From contig NZ_CP126159.1 of the NCBI RefSeq assembly GCF_030127145.1, forward strand, positions 310,001 to 374,000: a DNA stretch of 64,000 nucleotides, read 5' to 3'. The first letter of the stretch is position 1. Each line of letters opens with the position of its first letter. Shown here piece by piece: positions 45,965-52,326 of the stretch. A program made the position numbers and the translations under genes. The notes beneath the pieces were generated by a model. That model saw only the letters and a list, made by a program, of their open reading frames with translations. It ran no database searches and was not told the DNA's origin. The stretch comes from Halobaculum halobium (GTDB lineage Archaea > Halobacteriota > Halobacteria > Halobacteriales > Haloferacaceae).

Positions 45965-46606
45965 TTACTGCTCGCTCGCTCGTTCCCGGCCGATCGCACT
46001 GGCGACCGCGAGCAGGTAGCCGAGGCCGTACTGGACCTCGGGGTCTCTGATCCCCCGTGCGAGCCCGAGTGCGCCGACGCGATCCGGCTCTGCGTCCTCG
46101 GCTGCACCGACGCCGTCGAGGAGCGTCTTGATCCCCTCGCGGGTGTCTTCATCAGCGGCGGTGTCGGCGACCTCACCGAGTCCCGTCCCCGTCGCAGCCA
46201 GCGAGCGCACCATCTCGTCACTGAGCGCCGCGGTCGCGAGCGACCCGACCTCGGCGATCTCAGCCAACTCGTCGAGCGTGCCCGACCGCTGGAGCGTTAC
46301 CAGCGTGTCGAGCGCTTCGGTTAGCTCCTCGCCGTTGTCGCCGACGGCAGCCGCGAGCGCGACCGTCTCCTCGGTCGCGAGTCCATCAGCCGATTCGGCG
46401 AGCGTTCCGGCGGTACTTGACAGCTCCCGGACCATCTCGTCGCTGAGGGCGCTCTCGCCGAGCGAGAGTACGTCCAGCAGTTCGTTGACCGCGTCCAGCC
46501 GCTCGACGAACGAGGCGACTGCCTCGGGATTCTCCGCAATCGCTTCCTCGAGCGCGTCTCGGTCCGCCGGCTCTTCCTCGGGATGAGCCGCCTCTGAGTC
46601 GCTCAT
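45965..46606 (-). CDS. DUF1641 protein, partner of sulfide:quinone reductase
   Basis: 213 residues from ATG 46606. Acidic, mostly helical, with repeated SLGESALSDEMVRELSSTAG- and GSLATAALSDEMVRSLAATG-type segments, then a GIRDPEVQYGLGYLLAVAS end, as in DUF1641 proteins. It lies one base after the stop of the SQR-like gene, an association seen in many haloarchaea. It may anchor or regulate SQR; no enzymatic residues are seen. Confidence 0.88.
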   Translation of the reverse strand: MSDSEAAHPEEEPADRDALEEAIAENPEAVASFVERLDAVNELLDVLSLGESALSDEMVRELSSTAGTLAESADGLATEETVALAAAVGDNGEELTEALDTLVTLQRSGTLDELAEIAEVGSLATAALSDEMVRSLAATGTGLGEVADTAADEDTREGIKTLLDGVGAAEDAEPDRVGALGLARGIRDPEVQYGLGYLLAVASAIGRERASEQ

Positions 46607-46607
46607 G

Positions 46608-47753
46608 TTACAGTAACCCCCTGGCTGTGAGCCAGTACGCCTCGTTGTACGCCAGCTTCGACCAGTGGAGCTTCTCCGAGGGCGGCGCGGGCGACGGTGG
46701 GTTCTCGTAGTCGAACTCAACGAACGACGCCTCGTCCATACCAGTCTCGATGAAGCACAGGGTCTTGCCGTCGTAGGTCTCGGTTGCGGGGTAGCCGCGG
46801 ATGTGGCTCGCGAGTCGCTGGCCGACCACGCCGGCCTGGTAGTGTGCGACGCTGCCGGCGTTGGGCACGCCGGTCGAGGCGGTGTCGCCCAGCGCGTACA
46901 CGTTCTCGGCGTGCTCGGCTTCGAGCGTGTGTTTGTCCACCTCGACCCAGCCCCGATCGCCGAGGCCCGCTTCTTCGATTAGGTCGACGCCGCGGTGCGG
47001 GGGAATGTCGACGAGAAGATCGTACTCGAGGTCGGTCCCTTCCATCGACGAAATGACCTGCGCTTCGGGGTCGACCTCCTCGGCGTTGAAGAACGTCTCG
47101 ACCCCGATGTCGCGCTCGTCCATCTTCGGGCGCGCCCACTCGGCGATGTTCGGGTTGCCGTGGACGCGGTTCACCGGGTACGTGTAGGTAATCTCGACGT
47201 CGTCGCGTAGCCCGCGTTCTCGGAACCACGCGTCCGCCATGAAGACGAACTCCAGTGGCGCGGCGGGGCACATGTGAGGCGTCCCGACAACGCTGAGCAC
47301 GAGATGGCCGTCGGTGAACGACAGTAACTGCTCTCGCAGGGCCTCTGCGCCGTCCTCGCTGTAGAAGTTGTAGCCAGCTTCGGCGAGGCCCGGAACCTCC
47401 TCGGGCGCGAGCGTCGACCCCGTCGCGAGCACGAGGTGATCGTACTCCGTCGGACCGGTTCCGTCTCGGTGCTCGATCCGCTTGGCGTCGGTGTCGATAT
47501 CGGTCACCCGGTCGATCCGCAGGTCAACGCGATCGTCGACGAGTTCCGAGAGCGGACGGCGACCGTCCGCCGACTCGCGCTTGCCGAACGGGACGTACAG
47601 CCACACCGGTTTGTACACGTGATCGGGGCCGTCATTGACAAGCGTCACGTGAACGTCGCCGTCGTCGATCTCGGTGGCGAGTCGTTCGGCGAGATCGTTT
47701 GCGAGCACGCTCCCACCGGTGCCCGCACCGACGATGACGATCTCTTCGCTCAT
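46608..47753 (-). CDS. Sulfide:quinone oxidoreductase-like flavoprotein
   Basis: 381 residues from ATG 47753. FAD-binding front IVIVGAGTGGSVLANDL, second dinucleotide region, CPAAPLEF with Cys 162, a later Cys 333 (KTLCFIETG), and a C-terminal segment with aromatic residues (LAYNEAYWLTARGLL) likely for membrane attachment. These are SQR features: sulfide oxidation to polysulfide or sulfur with electrons to quinone. It overlaps the TusA stop by four bases and is followed by DUF1641. Confidence 0.9.
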   Translation of the reverse strand: MSEEIVIVGAGTGGSVLANDLAERLATEIDDGDVHVTLVNDGPDHVYKPVWLYVPFGKRESADGRRPLSELVDDRVDLRIDRVTDIDTDAKRIEHRDGTGPTEYDHLVLATGSTLAPEEVPGLAEAGYNFYSEDGAEALREQLLSFTDGHLVLSVVGTPHMCPAAPLEFVFMADAWFRERGLRDDVEITYTYPVNRVHGNPNIAEWARPKMDERDIGVETFFNAEEVDPEAQVISSMEGTDLEYDLLVDIPPHRGVDLIEEAGLGDRGWVEVDKHTLEAEHAENVYALGDTASTGVPNAGSVAHYQAGVVGQRLASHIRGYPATETYDGKTLCFIETGMDEASFVEFDYENPPSPAPPSEKLHWSKLAYNEAYWLTARGLL

Positions 47754-47992
47754 GCTTTCTCCACGTAGAACTCGTACCCGTCGTCGGTCTCCACGAGTTC
47801 GAGGAGATCGTTGCCCGACTCCTCGGCCCACTCGGGGACGTCGGTAGTCGACTGCTCGTTGTCGCTTAACAGCTGAACGATGTCACCTGAGTCCGCGCTT
47901 TTGATCGCTCCGATCAAGTCCATCAGCGGTCCGGGACACGCTGCACCTCTCGCGTCTACAGTTTTGTCGGCATCGTACGCTGGTTCACTCAT
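47750..47992 (-). CDS. tusA: TusA-family sulfurtransferase
   Basis: 80 residues from ATG 47992. It starts with ADKTVDARGAACPGPLMDLI, the C-P-x-P active-site motif (the Cys carries persulfide sulfur), and keeps the small alpha/beta TusA length. In SQR operons it likely accepts sulfur from sulfide oxidation. The AT-rich box at 48021-48031 fits its promoter. The longer frame to 48121 is rejected. Confidence 0.9.
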   Translation of the reverse strand: MSEPAYDADKTVDARGAACPGPLMDLIGAIKSADSGDIVQLLSDNEQSTTDVPEWAEESGNDLLELVETDDGYEFYVEKA

Positions 47993-48020
47993 GGCTCTAC
48001 TTGTGGATAGGCCCGGCAGT

Positions 48021-48031
48021 ATTTTAGTATT
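48021..48031 (-). promoter_or_regulatory. Probable TATA box of the tusA-SQR-DUF1641 operon
   Basis: ATTTTAGTATT on the plus strand (AATACTAAAAT on the minus) lies about 34 bp before ATG 47992. The repeated AGTATT (48018-48023 and 48026-48031) might also be part of a regulator site. Confidence 0.5.
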
Positions 48032-48184
48032 GCTGGTCAAGTCCAAGACTCTGGGATCGATCGAAAGGTGATCGCTGGGTCCACCGACCGCACGCAAATC
48101 AACCGTGAAAGAACAGCACAAGATCAGAAGACGACTAGTAGGACGCAGGCCACGACGACTCGTGGGCGTGCTTCGTGGGCGTGC

Positions 48185-48583
48185 TTACTGCTCGACGCTG
48201 ACCGGCTCAGGCTGCTCGTACTTGGTTTCAAACTCGCCGATGAGCTGGCCCATTTTGGCGTACCAGTCGTTGAGCATTCGCTGCATGTCGTCGGCGATCT
48301 GCGACGGGTCCGTCGGACTGTACACGTGGTAGTAGCCGCCTTGGTCGTAGTTGATCTGTTCCTTCTGGATGAATCCCGCTTTCAGCAGCCGCTGAACCGC
48401 GCGGTAGGCAGTGGAGCGCTCGCGATCGACGGCCTCGGCGACCTCGTCGATCGTGAGCGAGGAATCGGCGGAGACCAGCGCCTGAAAGCAGTCCTTGTCG
48501 AGCTGTTTCAGACCGTGGAAACACTCAAGCAGCCCCTCACACTCCATGTCCCGCTGGAGTTGTTCAGACATCGAATCGGGCAT
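48185..48583 (-). CDS. TrmB-like HTH regulator with three cysteines
   Basis: 132 residues from ATG 48583 (48571 also possible). The central part LTIDEVAEAVDRERSTAYRA and VQRLLKAGFIQKEQ is a winged helix-turn-helix of TrmB type; the C-terminal helix (YAKMGQLIGEFETKYEQ) probably dimerises. Cys 15, 21 and 32 in the N-terminal region could react with sulfide or persulfide. It is on the same strand just upstream of the tusA-SQR operon, so it may control it; that link is inferred. Confidence 0.85.
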   Translation of the reverse strand: MPDSMSEQLQRDMECEGLLECFHGLKQLDKDCFQALVSADSSLTIDEVAEAVDRERSTAYRAVQRLLKAGFIQKEQINYDQGGYYHVYSPTDPSQIADDMQRMLNDWYAKMGQLIGEFETKYEQPEPVSVEQ

Positions 48584-48821
48584 TGGTGATACGATACTAT
48601 TGGTCGCTGCAGATATAAGGATTCTGTGTACAGCGCACAACCTCGTCTCGACAGGCGACGGTTGACGCGGTGGCGGACGGGTCCCAGTACCGGAGTCGGC
48701 CGGCGTATCGGCTCGGCTGCAGGCGAACTCGCCTCCGAGCGCGGCGGGTATGGTCAATTTGTCCTCACCACCGGCACTATCGGACACAACACATAAATCA
48801 CGCAGTCCAGTATTGGGCAAT
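48584..48821. other. Regulatory gap between regulator and uORF
   Basis: A 238-bp gap without an accepted gene. It starts with ATTGGTGATACGATACTATTGG (48592-48603 and beyond), where GATAC repeats sit in front of the regulator gene, and ends with the TATA box and palindrome listed separately. It should hold promoters for both divergent units. Confidence 0.4.
48792..48799 (+). promoter_or_regulatory. TATA box before the leader ORF
   Basis: CATAAATC is centred about 26 bp before the ATG at 48822, the leaderless distance. This makes 48822 rather than 48926 the likely first translated codon. Confidence 0.5.
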
Positions 48822-48822
48822 A
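48811..48822. promoter_or_regulatory. TATTG-GG-CAATA palindrome
   Basis: TATTGGGCAATA has perfect 5-bp arms and sits between the TATA box and the ATG at 48822, a place where a bound repressor would block initiation. Similar ATTGG and GATAC words occur before the TrmB-like gene. Confidence 0.35.
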
Positions 48823-48929
48823 TGATACATACTGCTAGTGCGCGTCACTCAGATGTGACGGGCCGTTCTCACCGATGCTGCCGTTCGGAGTCGGCGCCGG
48901 TGTCACCGCCGCAGCGCGGTGAACGATGA
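48822..48929 (+). CDS. Possible 35-residue leader ORF before DUF2270
   Basis: ATG 48822 opens 35 codons (MIHTASARHSDVTGRSHRCC...) and stops at 48927-48929, overlapping the DUF2270 ATG by ATGA. The TATA box 26 bp upstream suggests it is the first translated frame. Its Arg/Ser-rich, non-acidic composition is unlike haloarchaeal proteins, so it may be a leader translated only to couple the next gene, or a chance frame. Confidence 0.35.
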   Translation: MIHTASARHSDVTGRSHRCCRSESAPVSPPQRGER

Positions 48930-49738
48930 CGGCGGAGTCGGACTCTGATCGAGGGTCTGACGGCCCCCCGACGTCAGAGTCGACCGACGGGTCCGCGGCC
49001 GGTTCGGGTGCCGAATCGGCCACCGCCGAACCATCTGCGGGGCACCCACAGTCCGGGGAGCGAGCCGTCAAAGAGGCCCCTTCAAAGATCGGCGCGGGAC
49101 TGCTTGACCAAGACATGGGTCCGAGCTCTGCGATGGCACACCTGTACCGCGGGGAACTCCACCGGATGAAGCTGTGGCGCGAGCGACTCGACCAGACCAC
49201 TAACTGGGCGGTCGTCGTCATCGCGGCCCTGCTTACGTGGGCGTTCTCCAGCCCCGAAAACCCGCATTACATCATTCTCGTCGGTATCGCGACACTGACG
49301 GTGTTTCTGATCATCGAGTCGCGTCGCTACCGGGGGTACGATATCTGGCGGACCCGTGTTCGGACGATCCAAGAGAACGTGTGGGCCTACGGACTCGACC
49401 CAGAGGGCGGGCTCACCGACGAGCACTGGCGTGAGCACCTTGGCGACGACTACCGGACGCCGACGGTGAAGATTACCGCCGAAGAGGCGATCGCACACCG
49501 GCTCCGCCGGGTGTACCTCCCGCTGTTCGCCGTGCTCCTCGTCGCCTGGCTGATACGGGTCACCGCCTTCTCTGCGGAGCCGTGGCTGACGACAGCTATG
49601 ATTGGGATGGTTCCTGGACCTGTCGTCGTCGCAGCGGTGGGTCTGTTCTACGCGGCCGCCCTCACCGTCGCGTTCCGACCGCGGACCTGGCACGCGAAAG
49701 GCGAGCTTCGGGCGGAAGATCTCCGAAAGAGACGCTGA
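48926..49738 (+). CDS. DUF2270 membrane protein
   Basis: 270 residues. A disordered Ser/Gly/Asp N-terminus (1-60) precedes MAHLYRGELHRMKLWRERLDQTTNWAVVVIAALLTWAFS, IESRRYRGYDIWRTRVRTIQENVWA and a double-helix end, the DUF2270 layout with four helices. Its role is unknown. Translation may be coupled to the short frame ending at 48929. It lies on the strand opposite to the sulfur genes. Confidence 0.88.
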   Translation: MTAESDSDRGSDGPPTSESTDGSAAGSGAESATAEPSAGHPQSGERAVKEAPSKIGAGLLDQDMGPSSAMAHLYRGELHRMKLWRERLDQTTNWAVVVIAALLTWAFSSPENPHYIILVGIATLTVFLIIESRRYRGYDIWRTRVRTIQENVWAYGLDPEGGLTDEHWREHLGDDYRTPTVKITAEEAIAHRLRRVYLPLFAVLLVAWLIRVTAFSAEPWLTTAMIGMVPGPVVVAAVGLFYAAALTVAFRPRTWHAKGELRAEDLRKRR

Positions 49739-49930
49739 AAAGCCGCCGGACAAGCGGTCTCACTATCGGACCTCACCCGAGTCGATCAGCGCTTCGTCCG
49801 CCGGCATAACGGGTACTACACTCCTGATCTCGACGGACGAGGGTACCCGATCGGGCGGCTCACGCTTCTGGAAGACCGACGTCGCTCGGTGGCCGGCAGT
49901 CCCCCGCGGCGATCGGTTACTCGTCGCGGA

Positions 49931-49940
49931 TGCTTATGCG
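49931..49940 (+). promoter_or_regulatory. TATA box of the second formamidase
   Basis: TGCTTATGCG, centred about 29 bp before ATG 49965, fits a leaderless start and excludes the upstream part of the open frame. Confidence 0.5.
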
Positions 49941-49964
49941 ATTGGCACACATAGACACGATCGG

Positions 49965-51269
49965 ATGTCCCAACAGATACAAGAAGCCCTTGACGTGGAC
50001 ACGTTCACGCTCGGACTCGTCGGTCCCGACCAGGAGTGGGCGGGAACCGTTGCGGACGGCGGAACGGTCCGAACGCACACGCCGGCGGCGTGCTGGGGAC
50101 CGATGATTACCCCCGAATTCAAGGGCGGTCACGAGGTGACCCGACCGATCCGCGTCGAGAACGCAGAACCCGGCGATGCGCTCGTCGTCCGGATTAAGGA
50201 TGTGGAAGTTACGAGCGCGGCTACCAGTACGGGAAGTATGGCTGAGCGCGAGGGCGCCTTCGGCGACGACCCGTTCGTCGATCACAAGTGCCCCGAGTGC
50301 GGCACACCTTGGCCCGAGAGTGTGGTTGAGGGGACCGGCGAGGACGCGATCCGGTGTGCCGAGTGCGGCGCGAACGCCTCCTCGTTCGGGTTCGAGTACG
50401 GCTACACCGTCGCCTTCGACGACTCGAAGACCGTCGGGGTCACCGTCGACGAAGACGGCGCTCAACGCCTCGCGGAGAACGCCGACGAGGCGATGGCGCT
50501 GCCCGAGAACTCCAGACAGCACCCGATCTTGCTGTACGGTCCCGACGAGATGCCCGGCGCGCTCGGGCGGCTTCGTCCCTTCATCGGCAACATCGGAACC
50601 ACGCCCGTTCGAGAGTTCCCCGACTCCCACAACGCCGGCGACTTCGGGCAGTTCCTCATCGGCGCGAGCCACGACTGGGGGCTCGAAGACGAGTCAGAAC
50701 TCGAGGCGCGCACCGACGGCCACATGGACTCCAACGACGTCCGGCCTGGCGCGACGCTGATCTGCCCCGTCCGTGTGGAGGGCGCCGGCCTCTACGTCGG
50801 CGATCTGCACGCCAACCAGGGCGACGGCGAGCTCTCCTTACACACGACCGACGTGAGCGGGCGCACAGAGTTGGAAGTCGAGGTGATCAAGGACCTGGAC
50901 CTCGGCGGGCCGATTCTGCTACCCAACGAGGAGGACCTCCCGCACATCGCGAAACCGTACACGGACGCCGAACGGGAGGCAGGGCAGGCCGTCGCAGACG
51001 AGTACGAGGTGGACGAACTCCACGACGCCGCGCCGATACAGATCGTCGGCTCCGGCGCGACGATCAACGACGCGACCGAGAATGCGTTCGACCGCGCCGG
51101 CGACCTCCTCGACATGACCGAAGGGGAGGTTCGGGGACGCTGCACGTTCACCGGCGGCGTCGAGATCGCTCGCCTGCCGGGCGTCGTCCAGCTCTCCATG
51201 CTCGTCCCCATGGAGAAACTGGACGATGTCGGACTCTCGGAGACCGTGCGCACACAGTACGGCCTCTAG
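49965..51269 (+). CDS. Acetamidase/formamidase-family protein with zinc-ribbon insert
   Basis: 434 residues from ATG 49965. It has the FmdA pattern (THTPAACWGPMITPEFKGGH, IGTTPVREFPDSHNAGDFGQ, VGDLHANQGDGELSLHTTD) but contains an insertion at 109-134 with C-x2-C (109, 112) and C-x2-C (131, 134), a zinc ribbon absent from the smaller paralogue at 21423. It may hydrolyse formamide or a related amide, with the insert aiding assembly or recognition. It is monocistronic. Confidence 0.88.
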   Translation: MSQQIQEALDVDTFTLGLVGPDQEWAGTVADGGTVRTHTPAACWGPMITPEFKGGHEVTRPIRVENAEPGDALVVRIKDVEVTSAATSTGSMAEREGAFGDDPFVDHKCPECGTPWPESVVEGTGEDAIRCAECGANASSFGFEYGYTVAFDDSKTVGVTVDEDGAQRLAENADEAMALPENSRQHPILLYGPDEMPGALGRLRPFIGNIGTTPVREFPDSHNAGDFGQFLIGASHDWGLEDESELEARTDGHMDSNDVRPGATLICPVRVEGAGLYVGDLHANQGDGELSLHTTDVSGRTELEVEVIKDLDLGGPILLPNEEDLPHIAKPYTDAEREAGQAVADEYEVDELHDAAPIQIVGSGATINDATENAFDRAGDLLDMTEGEVRGRCTFTGGVEIARLPGVVQLSMLVPMEKLDDVGLSETVRTQYGL

Positions 51270-51332
51270 CGTCCGTCTCCGTGAGACAACGCGGTCATGA
51301 CAGAGTGCCCTGGAGTTTGACTCCGAAGCGGG

Positions 51333-51596
51333 TCACGATCCCCCACGCATCGCAGGGAACACCCGTACTTCGCTGCCCGACGGGCACGTATCGTCGAGGG
51401 ACGCCCGATCACCGTCCACGGTCACGCGAACGCTCGGACGCAACGAGCCCGAACCGTCGAGAAGCTGTGACTCCGCACGCGGGTACGCCGCACACAGCGC
51501 ATCGAGGACTGCGCGGACCGTGTCTCCCGACGGCTCGATATCGATGCGTTTGGACCCCGTCGCAGCGCGCAGCGGTCCGTACACGTGAACCTCCAT
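51333..51596 (-). CDS. MoaD/ThiS-like beta-grasp protein ending RGGS
   Basis: 87 residues from ATG 51596. MEVHVYGPLRAATGSKRIDI, LDALCAAYPRAESQLLDGSG and the end VRVFPAMRGGS follow the MoaD/SAMP fold. Normal members end in Gly-Gly; here one Ser follows, so thiocarboxylate or isopeptide formation would need its removal. The protein could be a sulfur carrier or a modifier. It is divergent from the 51718 gene. No activating enzyme lies nearby. Confidence 0.82.
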   Translation of the reverse strand: MEVHVYGPLRAATGSKRIDIEPSGDTVRAVLDALCAAYPRAESQLLDGSGSLRPSVRVTVDGDRASLDDTCPSGSEVRVFPAMRGGS

Positions 51597-51717
51597 ACGC
51601 GAAGTTGGGGCCGGCATGAGCAAAACCGCACGGGCCGGCGATAGGGATCGGCCTTGACGCTTTCGCGGGTGATACTCGGGCATCAACGGTTTTGTGTCGG
51701 TACCGCGACCGCCGCAT

Positions 51718-52236
51718 ATGGTGTCCCCGAATCGGGAACACGCGCCGATCGCCGCCCGGGAGCGATCGCCGCTTTCGGACGACGACAAGCGCGACATCGC
51801 CCGAACGGTCGGCCGTGCAGTCGCGCACGACGCCGACGGATCTGAGACGAGTGAGTGGCCCGTCTCCCCCGGATGTCATGTCGAGTTCTCCGTTCACGTC
51901 GATCGGATCGAAATCCGACTCCGCTATGACGCCGGTCAGCTTCCCGGGCCGGTTGTCGTTCCTGGAGCCGACGACTGCGCCCCACCGTTGGTCGAGAGTG
52001 GTGAGTCTCCGACCGCGTTCGTCGCGCTCTCTGCGGCACACGACGCCCTCTACGAGGACCTGACAGACGCCGCCGGCCACGCTGTCGATCCGTACGCCGT
52101 TGCGGTTCCCGACACGCCAGTGGCACAGTCGGCCACCGATGGGACGGTGACGTTCGCTACGACGCTGTCGGTGTTCACTGGGGAGGGGTCCGCTGACAAA
52201 CGAACGCACCAGTGGGAACGGAATGGAGAGCCCTGA
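51718..52236 (+). CDS. Hypothetical soluble protein
   Basis: 172 residues from ATG 51718 (51694 is an upstream alternative). Acidic; an N-terminal helical part (LSDDDKRDIARTVGRAVAHD), then beta-rich sequence with CHVEFSVHVDRIEIRLRYDA and a C-terminal strand pair (GTVTFATTLSVFTGEG). No motif or family is recognised. The composition supports a real gene; the start is supported by the shortness of the alternatives only. Confidence 0.65.
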   Translation: MVSPNREHAPIAARERSPLSDDDKRDIARTVGRAVAHDADGSETSEWPVSPGCHVEFSVHVDRIEIRLRYDAGQLPGPVVVPGADDCAPPLVESGESPTAFVALSAAHDALYEDLTDAAGHAVDPYAVAVPDTPVAQSATDGTVTFATTLSVFTGEGSADKRTHQWERNGEP

Positions 52237-52290
52237 CCGCTGCGTCCGACGGTTTACTGAGAGAATCAACATCCAGTATTGTTACCGAAA

Positions 52291-52299
52291 CTATATATC
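52291..52299 (+). promoter_or_regulatory. TATA box of the multidomain kinase
   Basis: CTATATATC lies about 32 bp before ATG 52327. A four-codon ATG frame (52311-52325) occurs between them and is probably meaningless. Confidence 0.5.
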
Positions 52300-52326
52300 G
52301 TCGTGATCGAATGAGTATCCAGTAGG

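Noticed and set aside
47993-48121. N-terminal extension of tusA
   Set aside because: TusA length and the promoter position fit ATG 47992; the extension crosses the AT-rich promoter.
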